Source of the DNA: Comamonas koreensis
GTDB lineage: Bacteria; Pseudomonadota; Gammaproteobacteria; Burkholderiales; Burkholderiaceae_C
Direction of reading: 5' to 3'
Length of the DNA stretch: 64,000 bases
Assembly (NCBI RefSeq): GCF_021026195.1
Contig: NZ_JAJNCT010000005.1
Span: 151,231-215,230, forward strand
Below are positions 9,170 to 18,240 of the stretch, in pieces. A model generated the notes under the pieces. That model had not been told where the DNA came from. It searched no databases and saw only the letters and a list, made by a program, of their open reading frames with translations. The translations under genes and the position numbers were made by a program. Positions within the stretch are counted from its first letter, which is position 1. Each line of letters opens with the position of its first letter.

Positions 9170-9300
9170 TAGAATGGCCCGCACTTGTTCGCAAAGAAGC
9201 CGGTGACAATCCGGCACGGTCGCGCCACTGTATCGCTGCCGCAGGCCCAGGGCTCACCCCGCTCCCTGCGCTGCCAAGTCAGACCTTTGTGCCAAGCCAC
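9170..9300 (+). promoter_or_regulatory. Cobalamin (B12) riboswitch
   Basis: The region contains the conserved core of the adenosylcobalamin riboswitch: AAGCCGGTGACAATCCGGCA (about 9197-9216), then CGGTCGCGCCACTGTA holding the B12 box at about 9224-9231, and the closing GCCAAGTCAGACCT near 9272-9285. It lies about 260 bp upstream of cobW-cobN. B12 should therefore shut off the chelatase genes. The exact outer boundaries are estimates. Confidence 0.9.
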
Positions 9301-9367
9301 CCCCGAACCAGCTCCCACCGGCATCCGCCCGCTGGTTTGCCTAGGACGCGCTTTTCCTGGAGTTCCC

Positions 9368-9469
9368 ATGCAGACACCTGCTCCCAGCCGCCGCTTGGCG
9401 CTGCCCTTCCACCCTGCTCTTTGGCGCACAGGCTCAGCCTTGCCGCTGGCCCAGGCCTGCGGCCGCTAG
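9368..9469 (+). CDS. Possible 33-residue leader peptide between riboswitch and cobW
   Basis: A short frame starting MQTPAPSRRLALPFH, with GGAG nine bases before its ATG. It lies in the leader after the B12 riboswitch. It is basic and mildly hydrophobic. It could be a real small protein or a leader whose translation affects folding of the RNA. There is no family match, so confidence is low. Confidence 0.3.
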   Translation: MQTPAPSRRLALPFHPALWRTGSALPLAQACGR

Positions 9470-9555
9470 GCCGTTCGCGCATCCCCCCGTTTGTTCCAGA
9501 CTGCCGAGCGCAACGCGCCTTGCGGCCCCGCCCCTTTTTATTTGGAGACACCCCC

Positions 9556-10632
9556 ATGAGCACCAGCCAGAAGATCCCAGCCACCATCGTCACCGGCTTT
9601 CTGGGCAGCGGCAAAACCACCTTGCTGCGCCACATCCTGTCCAACGCCAACGGCCGCCGCATTGCGGTGATCGTCAATGAGTTTGGCGAGCTGGGCATTG
9701 ATGGCGAGATTCTGCGCGGCTGCGGCATTGGCTGCGATGACGACGGCGTTGAACAAGCCGGCCAGCTCTATGAACTGGCCAATGGCTGCATGTGCTGCAC
9801 CGTGCAGGAAGAGTTCTACCCGGTGATGCGCAAGCTCATCGAGCGCCGTGGCGATATCGACCACATCCTCATCGAGACCAGCGGCCTGGCCCTGCCCAAG
9901 CCCCTGGTGCAGGCCTTCAACTGGCCCGAGATCAAGAATGCTTGCACGGTCGATGCAGTGATCACCGTCGTCGATGTGCCCGCCGCCGCAGCCGGCCAGT
10001 TTGCCGCCAACCCCGCAGCGGTCGATCTGCAGCGCAAGCAGGACCCGAACCTCGACCACGAATCGCCACTGCACGAGCTGTTTGAAGACCAGCTCATCTC
10101 CGCCGACCTGGTGGTGCTGAGCAAGCTCGACCAGGCCAGCGCCGCCGACCGCGCAGCCGTCGAGGCCCTGGTGCGCGAAGACATTCCGCCCGCCGTCAAG
10201 ATTGTTGCCGCCGACCATGGCCGCATCGATCTGGATGTGGTGCTGGGCCTGTCCAGCGCGTCCGAGGAAAGCATCGAATCGCGCAAGGGCCACCACGAGC
10301 ACGAAGCCGGCCATGTGCATGACGAGCACGACCATGATGATTTCGACTCCGTTGTCGTGCAGCTGGGCGAGGTGGACCGCGAAGCACTGCTGGCCCAGTT
10401 GGCCGATGTGGTCGCGCAGCAGACCGTCTACCGCATCAAGGGCTTTGTGGCCCTGCCCGGCAAGCCCATGCGCCTGGTGGTGCATGGCGTGGGCAAGCGC
10501 TTTGACAGCTACTTTGACCGCCCATGGCGCGCCGATGAAAAGCGCGGAACCCACCTGGTCTTCATCGGCCATGACCTGGACGAGGCCGCCATCCGCGCCC
10601 AGCTCGCCGCCAGCCCGGTCGGAGCGCTCTGA
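9556..10632 (+). CDS. cobW: CobW-family GTPase, metal chaperone of the cobaltochelatase locus
   Basis: 358 residues. The G3E GTPase domain has the P-loop GFLGSGKTT (about residues 14-22), the metal-site motif Cys78-x-Cys80-Cys81 (NGCMCC) and SKLD as the guanine-recognition element. A histidine/aspartate-rich stretch (about 245-265) precedes the CobW C-terminal domain. CobW proteins are thought to deliver Co(II) for cobalamin synthesis. TTTGGAGACACC lies before the ATG at 9556; the frame is open upstream but that part is riboswitch leader. The stop overlaps the cobN start by one base (TGATG), so translation is coupled. Confidence 0.95.
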   Translation: MSTSQKIPATIVTGFLGSGKTTLLRHILSNANGRRIAVIVNEFGELGIDGEILRGCGIGCDDDGVEQAGQLYELANGCMCCTVQEEFYPVMRKLIERRGDIDHILIETSGLALPKPLVQAFNWPEIKNACTVDAVITVVDVPAAAAGQFAANPAAVDLQRKQDPNLDHESPLHELFEDQLISADLVVLSKLDQASAADRAAVEALVREDIPPAVKIVAADHGRIDLDVVLGLSSASEESIESRKGHHEHEAGHVHDEHDHDDFDSVVVQLGEVDREALLAQLADVVAQQTVYRIKGFVALPGKPMRLVVHGVGKRFDSYFDRPWRADEKRGTHLVFIGHDLDEAAIRAQLAASPVGAL

Positions 10633-13600
10633 TGCATTTGCTCGCGGTCCAGCCCGGTGGTTTTGTCGACGACGAGGCCTTTGTCTCCAGCCTGGGGCAA
10701 AGCCCGGCCGACATCGTGGTCCTGAGCGCTGCAGACACCACCCTGGCCCTGCTCGCACAAGCCTACGAGCAGCTGCGGGCCGGCATGGATGGCGAGCAAC
10801 TGCCCAGCGTGCGGCTGGCCAATCTGATGTACCTGCGCCAGCCCGCATCGGTCGATCTGTATGCCGATGAGGTGCTGCAGCATGCCAAGCTCATCATCAT
10901 CGACCACCTGGGCGGCGAGAGCTACTGGCCCTATGGCACCGAGCGGGTCATGTCGCTGTGCCGCGCCCACAAGATTGCGCTGGCCATGTTCTCGGGCGAC
11001 AGCAGCGAGGATTTGAACCTGCTGCAAAAAAGCACGGTGCCGCAGCAAGACTGCCGCACCTTGTGGCGCTATCTGCGCGAAGGCGGCCTGGCCAATGCGC
11101 GCGAGCTGTTCCGTTTTGTCTGGCACGGCCTGCTGGGTGGCCCGCATGCGGCGCTGCCGCCGCGCCCTCTGCCAGCGGTGGCTGTGTACCACCCCAGCAG
11201 TGATGAGGCCACGGTCGCCACCTGGCAGCAGCCGGGCCCGCTGCAGTGGCAGCCCGGCGCGCCGGTGGTCATGCTGCTGTTCTACAAGGCGCATCTGCAG
11301 TCGGGCAACACCCAGGTGTTTGCCGACCTGTGCCAGACCTTGCTTGCCAAAGGCATGAACCCGCTGCCATTGGCCCTGCAATCGCTCAAGGATGCCGGTT
11401 GCCTGGCGGCCTTGCAGGCGCTGTGTGCCAGCGAAGAGGTCGCACTGATCCTCAACACCACCGCCTTCTCGCAGGCCTCGCTCGATACGCCTGGCGACCA
11501 TGCACTAGCGGGCGATATTCCCGTGCTGCAGCTGATCCTGTCGGGCAGCAACGAGCAAACCTGGCTGGACAGCACCCATGGCCTGCAGCCACGCGATATT
11601 GCCATGCATGTGGCCATGCCCGAGGTGGATGGCCGCATCATCACGCGGGCGATCAGCTTCAAGGGCCTGTCGCACCGCAGTGATCTGACCCAATCTGATG
11701 TGGTGCAGTACCAGGCCCACCCCGAGCGCATGGGCTTTGTCGTGGCGCTGGCCCAGCGCTGGTGCCAGCTGCGCCGCAAGCCCAACGCGGACAAGCGCCT
11801 GGCCCTGGTGCTGGCCAACTACCCCAGCAGCGAAGGCCGCATCGGCAATGGCGTGGGGCTGGATACACCAGCGTCGGTCATAGAAATCCTGCGCGCGCTG
11901 GCGGCCGATGGCTATGCCGTCGATGCCATGCCCGCCGACAGCCAGGCGCTGATGGACTTGCTGCAGCAAGGCATCACCAATGCGCCCGATTCCTGGGCCA
12001 CGCGCGCCGCCTGGCAAAGCCTGAGCCTGGACGACTACCTGCAGTACTTTGGCACCCTGCCAGCGGCCAACCAGCAGGCCATCACCGAGCGCTGGGGCGC
12101 GCCCGCACAAGACCCGATGCTGCGTGAGGGCCGCTTCATGGTGTCCGGTCTGCGCTTGGGCCAGATCTTTGTCGGCGTGCAGCCGGCACGCGGCTACCAG
12201 CTCGATGCGCTGGCCGCCTACCACGACCCGGATTTGGTGCCGCCGCACTACTACCTGGCCTTCTACCACTGGCTGCGCAGCCAATGGCAGGCCGATGCGA
12301 TGGTGCATGTGGGCAAGCACGGCAACCTCGAATGGCTGCCCGGCAAGAGCGTCGCGCTGTCGGCCAACTGCTGGCCCGATCTGGTGCTGGGCCCCCTGCC
12401 CCACCTCTACCCCTTTATCGTCAATGACCCTGGCGAAGGCACGCAGGCCAAGCGCCGCGCCCAGGCCGTGATCATTGACCACCTGATGCCCCCGCTCACC
12501 CGCGCCGAGAGCTATGGGCCCACGCGCGATCTGGAACGCATGGTGGACGAGTACTACGAGGCCGCCACCCTGGACCACAAGCGCGCGCAAATCCTGCGCA
12601 AGCAGATCTTGGCCCACATCGTGCAGCACGACCTGCACCAGGATCTGGGCCTGCAGGCCCCCGGCAGCGAAGAGGAAGAGCAGCAACTGCTCAACCGCAC
12701 CGATGCCTACCTCTGCGAGCTCAAGGAAAGCCAGATCCGCGACGGCCTGCATATCTTCGGCGTCTCGCCCGCCGGCCGGCTGGAGACCGACACCCTGCTC
12801 GCCTTGGCGCGCCACCCCGTCGGTGGTGGCAAGGGCGCGAACCAAAGCCTGGTGCGCGCACTGGCCCGCGACCTGGGCCTGGACTTTGACCCGCTCGATG
12901 CCGACTGGGCCGCAGCCTGGTCCGGCCCGCGCCCCGCCCTGCTTCAAGACCTTCAACACCTGCACGACCAGCCCTGGCGCCACCACGGCGACACGCGCGA
13001 GCGTCTGGAGCTGCTGGCATTGCAGATCCTGGCCCCCGACGCCGCCCTGCCGCCCGCACTGGCCGACGGCCACACCCAGGCCGTGCTGCGCCGGGTGCAG
13101 CAGGATCTGCGCCCGCGCCTGGCCGCCTGTGGCCCGCAAGAGCTGCAGCAACTGCTGCGCGGCCTGGCGGGGCGCTTTGTGCCAGCGGGCCCCAGCGGCG
13201 CGCCCACGCGCGGCCGGCCCGATGTACTGCCCACCGGCCGCAATTTCTTCTCGGTCGATACCCGGGCTATCCCCACGCAAACCAGCTGGGGCATGGGCTT
13301 CAAATCTGCGCAACTGCTGGTCGAGCGCTACACCCAGGAGCATGGCGAATACCCCGTCACCATTGGCCTGTCTGTGTGGGGCACGGCCACCATGCGCACC
13401 GGCGGCGACGATATCTCGCAAGCCTTTGCGCTGATGGGCGTGCGCCCCACCTGGGCCGATGGCAGCTGGCGGGTCAGCGATTTTGAGGTACTGCCGCTGC
13501 ATGTACTGGGCCGTCCCCGGGTGGATGTGACGCTGCGCGTCTCGGGCTTTTTCCGGGATGCGTTCAGCAATGTGATCCGCCTGTTTGATGCCGCCGTGCA

Positions 13601-14441
13601 AAAAGTGGCGGCACTAGAGGACGAAGACGCCGCGCAAAACCCGATCCGCACCCGCGTGTTGGCCGAGGCCGCGCAGCTGCAGCAGCAGGGGCTGGATGCC
13701 AAGGAGGCGCGCCACCAGGCGGGCCTGCGCGTGTTTGGCGCCAAGCCCGGCAGCTACGGCGCTGGCCTGCAGGGCCTGATCGACAGCGGCCAGTGGCAAA
13801 GCGACGAAGATCTGGCCACCGCCTACCGCAACTGGGGCGCCTATGCCTACGGCCAGCACGACGAAGGCAGCCAGGTGCCCGAGACCTTTGTGCGCCGCCT
13901 GTCCGAGATGCAGCTGGTGCTGCACAACCAGGACAACCGCGAGCACGATGTGCTCGACTCCGGCGACTACTACCAGTTCCAGGGCGGCATGGCCGCTGCC
14001 GTGCGCCACTACAGCGGCCAACAGCCGGCCATGTACTTTGGCGACAACAGCAACCCCGATTCGCCACGCATGCGCAGCTTGCAAGAAGAGATCAGCCGCG
14101 TGGTGCGCTCGCGTGCCACCAATCCCAAGTGGATCGAAGGCGTGCAGCGCCATGGCTACAAGGGCGCGTTCGAGATTGCCGCAACGGTGGACTACCTCTT
14201 CGCCTTTGATGCCACCGCCCGCGTGGTGCGCGATGACCAATACGCCCGCGTGACCGATGCCTTTGTCGCCGATGACACCACGCGCGCCTTTATGCAGCAG
14301 CACAATCCGCAGGCCTTCCACGGCATGTGCGAGCGCCTGCTCGAAGCCATACAGCGCGGCCTGTGGCAAGAGCCCGGCGACTACCCCCAATTGCTGGAGA
14401 CCCATTTGCTCGACACCGAACACCTGCTGGAGATGCGATGA
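10632..14441 (+). CDS. cobN: Cobaltochelatase large subunit CobN
   Basis: 1269 residues, the normal size for CobN/ChlH-type large subunits. These bind the tetrapyrrole (hydrogenobyrinic acid a,c-diamide) and insert cobalt with ATP hydrolysis by the smaller subunits. Family-typical stretches include HVGKHGNLEWLPGK (about 558-571), GWGMGFKSAQ-like sequence near 880 and NKWLEG-like NPKWIEGVQRHGYKGA near 1167-1182. The start overlaps the cobW stop and the stop overlaps the next start (ATGA). The whole cobW-cobN-chlI/D unit is therefore one tightly coupled operon under B12 control. Confidence 0.96.
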   Translation: MHLLAVQPGGFVDDEAFVSSLGQSPADIVVLSAADTTLALLAQAYEQLRAGMDGEQLPSVRLANLMYLRQPASVDLYADEVLQHAKLIIIDHLGGESYWPYGTERVMSLCRAHKIALAMFSGDSSEDLNLLQKSTVPQQDCRTLWRYLREGGLANARELFRFVWHGLLGGPHAALPPRPLPAVAVYHPSSDEATVATWQQPGPLQWQPGAPVVMLLFYKAHLQSGNTQVFADLCQTLLAKGMNPLPLALQSLKDAGCLAALQALCASEEVALILNTTAFSQASLDTPGDHALAGDIPVLQLILSGSNEQTWLDSTHGLQPRDIAMHVAMPEVDGRIITRAISFKGLSHRSDLTQSDVVQYQAHPERMGFVVALAQRWCQLRRKPNADKRLALVLANYPSSEGRIGNGVGLDTPASVIEILRALAADGYAVDAMPADSQALMDLLQQGITNAPDSWATRAAWQSLSLDDYLQYFGTLPAANQQAITERWGAPAQDPMLREGRFMVSGLRLGQIFVGVQPARGYQLDALAAYHDPDLVPPHYYLAFYHWLRSQWQADAMVHVGKHGNLEWLPGKSVALSANCWPDLVLGPLPHLYPFIVNDPGEGTQAKRRAQAVIIDHLMPPLTRAESYGPTRDLERMVDEYYEAATLDHKRAQILRKQILAHIVQHDLHQDLGLQAPGSEEEEQQLLNRTDAYLCELKESQIRDGLHIFGVSPAGRLETDTLLALARHPVGGGKGANQSLVRALARDLGLDFDPLDADWAAAWSGPRPALLQDLQHLHDQPWRHHGDTRERLELLALQILAPDAALPPALADGHTQAVLRRVQQDLRPRLAACGPQELQQLLRGLAGRFVPAGPSGAPTRGRPDVLPTGRNFFSVDTRAIPTQTSWGMGFKSAQLLVERYTQEHGEYPVTIGLSVWGTATMRTGGDDISQAFALMGVRPTWADGSWRVSDFEVLPLHVLGRPRVDVTLRVSGFFRDAFSNVIRLFDAAVQKVAALEDEDAAQNPIRTRVLAEAAQLQQQGLDAKEARHQAGLRVFGAKPGSYGAGLQGLIDSGQWQSDEDLATAYRNWGAYAYGQHDEGSQVPETFVRRLSEMQLVLHNQDNREHDVLDSGDYYQFQGGMAAAVRHYSGQQPAMYFGDNSNPDSPRMRSLQEEISRVVRSRATNPKWIEGVQRHGYKGAFEIAATVDYLFAFDATARVVRDDQYARVTDAFVADDTTRAFMQQHNPQAFHGMCERLLEAIQRGLWQEPGDYPQLLETHLLDTEHLLEMR

Positions 14442-15535
14442 GCGCCCCCAACGATCTGCATTTTCCCTTCAGCGCCATTGAGGGCCAGTCCGCGCTGCAG
14501 CAGGCCTTGCTGCTGCTGGCGGTCGATCCGCAACTGGGCGGCGTGCTGGTGGAAGGCCCACGCGGCACCGCCAAATCCACCAGCGCCCGCGCGCTGGCCG
14601 AGCTACTGCCCAGCGGCCATTTTGTGAACCTGCCCCTGGGCACGACCGAGGAGCAACTGCAAGGCGCGCTGGATCTGGAAGCTGCGCTGCAGTCCTCAGC
14701 CGTGCAGTTCCGCCCCGGCCTGCTGGCCCAGGCGCACCAGGGCATCCTGTATGTGGACGAGGTCAACCTGCTGCCCGATGGCCTGGTGGACTTGCTGCTC
14801 GATGTCAGCGCCAGCGGCACCAACCGCATCGAGCGCGATGGCGTATCGCACCAGCATGCCGCGCGCATTGCACTGATCGGCACGATGAACCCCGAAGAAG
14901 GCCAACTGCGCCCGCAGCTGCTCGACCGCTTTGGCCTGTTTGTACGCCTGCCCAATGTGCCCGATGTCAAGACGCGCAAACGCATCGTGCGCGCCCGCAT
15001 GGCCTTTGACGCAGACCCCGCCCAGTTCTGTGCTCAGCAAGCGAAGGCACAAGCCCAACTGCGCGCGCAGATTGCCGCCGCACGGCAGCAGTTGGCCAGC
15101 GTCGTCTGGCCCGATGCCGTGTTTGATGCCGTTGCGCAGCTGTGCCAGCAATCCGGTGCCGAAGGCGTGCGCGCCGACCTGGTGATGCTGCGCGCCGCCC
15201 GCGCCCAGGCAGCGCTGGCGGGCCATGCCGAGGTGAGCCTGGCCGATATGCAGGCCGTGGCGGAGTTGGCGCTGGCCCACCGTCGCAGTGCCGATGCGGC
15301 GCAGCCGCCATCACCCAGTGGCCAGGCCCACGATCCCAACGATCAACAAGGCCAACAGCAGCAGCCGCAGCGGCAACAGTCCAACCAGGCACAAGCCAGC
15401 AAGGCCGACACCCCCAGCAACAACGCAAACGCCAACCACAGCCAGCCCGATGGCTGGGGCGGCATGGCCGCGCCGCGCCACACTGGTATCGAGCCCGTCA
15501 AGGCCCTGCGGCCCTTTATCGCAAAAAAAGCCTGA
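14438..15535 (+). CDS. ChlI/BchI-type AAA+ chelatase subunit (zero-frame product of a frameshifted chlI/chlD gene)
   Basis: 365 residues. An AAA+ ATPase of the magnesium-chelatase small-subunit type, with Walker A GPRGTAKS (residues 40-47), Walker B YVDEVNLL (Asp107-Glu108) and the helical C-terminal domain. After about residue 285 comes a Gln/Asn/Pro-rich linker (QQGQQQQPQRQQ) of the kind that joins the ATPase and integrin domains in ChlD. The frame stops three codons after the A-run at 15523-15529. With cobN it should form a cobalt chelatase, since no other small-subunit gene is present. The start overlaps the cobN stop. Confidence 0.9.
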   Translation: MSAPNDLHFPFSAIEGQSALQQALLLLAVDPQLGGVLVEGPRGTAKSTSARALAELLPSGHFVNLPLGTTEEQLQGALDLEAALQSSAVQFRPGLLAQAHQGILYVDEVNLLPDGLVDLLLDVSASGTNRIERDGVSHQHAARIALIGTMNPEEGQLRPQLLDRFGLFVRLPNVPDVKTRKRIVRARMAFDADPAQFCAQQAKAQAQLRAQIAAARQQLASVVWPDAVFDAVAQLCQQSGAEGVRADLVMLRAARAQAALAGHAEVSLADMQAVAELALAHRRSADAAQPPSPSGQAHDPNDQQGQQQQPQRQQSNQAQASKADTPSNNANANHSQPDGWGGMAAPRHTGIEPVKALRPFIAKKA

Positions 15536-15574
15536 CGCGCCTCAGCCTGGCCGGCAAGGCCAAGCTGGGGCGCG
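15523..15574 (+). promoter_or_regulatory. Programmed -1 ribosomal frameshift signal
   Basis: The slippery heptamer A AAA AAA (15523-15529) is read in the zero frame as GCA-AAA-AAA-GCC-TGA. After a 6-base spacer, a long stem follows: bases 15536-15552 pair with 15558-15574, 17 pairs with one C-A mismatch and one G-U, closing a five-base GGCAA loop. This is the textbook layout of a -1 frameshift site. The downstream frame is exactly -1 and has no plausible start codon of its own before the domain begins. Confidence 0.9.
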
Positions 15575-16173
15575 CGCAGAGCACGCAGCGCGCCGGTCGC
15601 CTGCTGGCAACGGCCAGCCAGCGCATCGACTGGCCTCGCAGCCTGGCCGCCAAAGGCCAGGCCCCGTTGGCGCGCCCGCACCTGCGCTACCGCAAGCAAC
15701 CCGCCGGTGCGCAGCTGATGCACTGCGTGCTGCTCGACACCTCCGCCTCCATGCTGCGCGGCCAGCAGCTTGCCCGCGCCAAGGGTTACCTGCAGGCCAT
15801 TGCCGAGCAGGCCTACCACCAACGCGACAAGCTCTGCGTGCTGGGCTTTAGCGGCGACAGCGCCTATGTGATCCAGGCAGGGGCCAAGGCCCAAGCCTGG
15901 AACGAGGGCTGGATCCGCCCGATTGCGGGCGGTGGCGGCAGCCCGCTGGCCAGCGCCATCGCCTTGCTGGAGCGCCTGCTGCAGCGCGCCCGCCGCCAAA
16001 GCCCCGTGCATGCCTGCGTCTGGCTGCTCAGCGACGGCCGCTTTGCCCAGGTGCCCGAGCGCCCCAGCTGCGCCGAGCAGATCACCGTGGTGGGTTTTGA
16101 CCAGGGTGGCCTGCCCTTGCAGCTGAGCCAGCGCCTGGCGGCGCGCTGGCAGGCGGATTGGGTGCCGGCCTGA
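15529..16173 (+). CDS. ChlD-type VWA (integrin I) domain, reached by -1 frameshift from 14438
   Basis: 214 further residues in the -1 frame, giving a 578-residue fusion with the upstream ATPase. It holds a basic segment (LSLAGKAKLGRAQ), then a von Willebrand A domain with the metal-ion motif DTSAS (Asp434 of the fusion) and FSGDSAYV. This is the C-terminal half of a magnesium-chelatase medium subunit (ChlD). Published work on chlD genes reports that both small and medium cobalt-chelatase subunits can come from one gene by frameshifting, and this locus fits. The frame opens at a GTG at 15142, deep inside the ATPase, so independent initiation is unlikely. Confidence 0.88.
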   Translation, partial: SLTRLSLAGKAKLGRAQSTQRAGRLLATASQRIDWPRSLAAKGQAPLARPHLRYRKQPAGAQLMHCVLLDTSASMLRGQQLARAKGYLQAIAEQAYHQRDKLCVLGFSGDSAYVIQAGAKAQAWNEGWIRPIAGGGGSPLASAIALLERLLQRARRQSPVHACVWLLSDGRFAQVPERPSCAEQITVVGFDQGGLPLQLSQRLAARWQADWVPA

Positions 16174-16344
16174 GCCCGCGACTTTCAGCCTGTCGCGTCC
16201 CCTGAGCTTGCAGCGAGGCTGCTGTTGCGCTGGGTCAGTTTGAAGCCAGGGTGGCTGCTATCGGCCAGAAGCGGCCGTCGGAATGCTTCAACATCCGCAT
16301 CTCGCGGACATCGCTGGTCCATGTTCGCGAAGCAGGCCCTTGCA

Positions 16345-17217
16345 TCATCCCGCCGCTACTTGCTCAAGCCGGTTCATGGCTTCTTGCGGCAGGTTCAAGC
16401 TGCCAGCCGCCAGGTTCTCATGCAGGTGTCCCACCGACGACGTGCCGGGGATCAACAGGATATTGGGCGACCGCCGCAGCAGCCAAGCCAAGGCCACCTG
16501 CATCGGCGTGGCGCCCAGTTGCTGTGCAACCTCCGACAGCCCCGCCGATTGCAATGGCGAAAAGCCGCCCAGCGGGAAGAAGGGTACGTAAGGCACACCT
16601 TCAAGAGCCAGGCTGTCGATCAACGCATCGTCAGCCCGGTGCACGAGGTTGTATTGGTTCTGCACGCATGCGATACGGCAGATGCGTTGGCCATCGGCAA
16701 TCTGCTTGGCCGTCACGTTGCTCAGGCCGATGTGGCGCACCAGGCCTTGCTGCTGTAGTTCCGCCAGGGCTGTTAGCGGCGCCTCGAGCGAGCCTTCGGC
16801 AGGGCCGTGAACATCGAACATGGCCCGCAGGTTCACCACCTCCAACCTGTCCAGGCCCAGGTTACGCAGGTTGTCGTGCACCGCCTGACGCAACTGCTCG
16901 GCCGACATAGCCAGGTTCCATGAGCCGTCTGCACCGCGCACGCAACCGATCTTGGTCACGATGACCAAATCATCCCGGTAGGGGTGAAGCGCTTCGCGGA
17001 TGAGTTGGTTGGTGATGTGCGGTCCATAGAAATCGCTGGTGTCGATGTGGTTCACGCCTGCTTCGACGGCTGTCCGCAGCACCGCCAATGCGGCAGCGCG
17101 GTCCTTGGGGGGACCGAACACGCCAGGGCCGGCCAGTTGCATGGCGCCGTAACCAAGGCGACGCACAGCGCGGTCGCCCAGGACGAAGGTAGCGGGGGTG
17201 GTTTGGGGGTACGTCAT
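16345..17217 (-). CDS. Aldo/keto reductase
   Basis: 290 residues of an aldo/keto reductase TIM barrel. Visible motifs are LGYGAMQLAGPGVFG, HIDTSDFYG with the catalytic Asp and Tyr, VTKIG with the catalytic Lys, and a C-terminal NADP-binding LIPGTSSVGHLHENL. The family reduces aldehydes and ketones with NADPH. The start at 17217 gives the usual N-terminus; the frame continues upstream without family features. It is divergent from the LysR gene at 17320 (about 100 bp), which probably regulates it. Confidence 0.92.
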   Translation of the reverse strand: MTYPQTTPATFVLGDRAVRRLGYGAMQLAGPGVFGPPKDRAAALAVLRTAVEAGVNHIDTSDFYGPHITNQLIREALHPYRDDLVIVTKIGCVRGADGSWNLAMSAEQLRQAVHDNLRNLGLDRLEVVNLRAMFDVHGPAEGSLEAPLTALAELQQQGLVRHIGLSNVTAKQIADGQRICRIACVQNQYNLVHRADDALIDSLALEGVPYVPFFPLGGFSPLQSAGLSEVAQQLGATPMQVALAWLLRRSPNILLIPGTSSVGHLHENLAAGSLNLPQEAMNRLEQVAAG

Positions 17218-17319
17218 GTCGTCGTTTCCGTAGTGGGAAGGGTTGGCATTCAGTGTAGTCAGCACACCATTGATTGATAAGGAGGCACAATCTGCACAGG
17301 CTGTGCAGGATTTGAAACA

Positions 17320-18240
17320 ATGAAAGTTGATCTGGGTGACCTCCATGCGTTCCTGGCTGTGGCGCGCACCAAGGGCTTTCGCGAAGGGGCCCGGGCCAGC
17401 GGCGGCAGTGCCTCGGGCCTGAGCCTGGCCGTACGACGGCTAGAGGCCCAGTTGGATGTGCGGCTCTTGCACCGCACCACCCGCAGCGTGGTGCCCACTG
17501 AGGCCGGCCAACGCCTGTTGGAGCATCTGGGCCCGGCGCTGAGAGAGGTGGAAAGCGCGCTGGACGTGGTCAATGGCTTCCGCGACAAGCCTGCCGGCAC
17601 ATTGCGCTTGAACGTCCCCATGAGCGCTTCGCGCTTGGTGCTGCCGGCCCTCGTGCCGGACTTCTTGCTGGCCTATCCCGACATCCAACTCGACGTTATC
17701 GCAGAGGATGGTTTTGTGGACCTGCTGGCCAGCGGCTGCGACGCCGGTATCCGCTATGACGAGCGCCTGGAGCAGGACATGGTGGCCGTGCCCATTGGCC
17801 CACGCGTGCAGCGCTTCGCGGCCGCCGCCTCGCCCGCCTACCTGGACCGCTGTGGGCGCCCTACGCACCCCCGCGAGTTGCTGAACCATGCATGCTTGCG
17901 AGGGCGCTTCGCCAGCGGCACCGTCCCGCCGTGGGACTTCGAGCGCAATGGTGAATCGCTGCGGGTGGACCCCGTCCCACGCATGGTGGTACGCCTGGGC
18001 ACCGCAGCCGATCTGGCGGTAGATGCCGCCATCGGAGGTGCCGGGGTGGTCTACATGTTTGAAGACTGGCTGCGTCCGTATCTAGACAGCGGCAAGCTGG
18101 AGCCGGTGCTGGCCGACTGGTGGCCGAGCTTCTCGGGGCCGTTTCTGTACTACAGCGGCCGCACACTATTGCCGGCCCCGCTGCGAGCGTTTGTGGACTT
18201 TGTGCGGGCAAGATCCGGTGGTCTTGCCACAGGCCCATGA
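17320..18240 (+). CDS. LysR-family transcriptional regulator
   Basis: 306 residues. The N-terminal helix-turn-helix (about 1-60) contains SGLSLAVRRLEAQLDVRLLHRTTRSV. A periplasmic-binding-like effector domain follows (LRLNVPMSASRLVLPALVP, DAGIRYDERLEQDMVAVPIG). It closely follows the LysR subgroup usually found beside aldo/keto reductases or SDRs. It is divergent from the reductase at 16345-17217, which is its likely target. Confidence 0.93.
   Translation: MKVDLGDLHAFLAVARTKGFREGARASGGSASGLSLAVRRLEAQLDVRLLHRTTRSVVPTEAGQRLLEHLGPALREVESALDVVNGFRDKPAGTLRLNVPMSASRLVLPALVPDFLLAYPDIQLDVIAEDGFVDLLASGCDAGIRYDERLEQDMVAVPIGPRVQRFAAAASPAYLDRCGRPTHPRELLNHACLRGRFASGTVPPWDFERNGESLRVDPVPRMVVRLGTAADLAVDAAIGGAGVVYMFEDWLRPYLDSGKLEPVLADWWPSFSGPFLYYSGRTLLPAPLRAFVDFVRARSGGLATGP

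Noticed and set aside
9091-9555. N-terminal extension of CobW in frame
   Set aside because: It translates the riboswitch and leader and gives no domain; the ATG at 9556 has a good ribosome-binding site and a normal CobW start.
15142-15528. Independent start for the VWA frame at a GTG
   Set aside because: This part overlaps the ATPase domain in another frame and reads as low-complexity Arg/Ala/Gly; the frameshift signal explains the second frame better.
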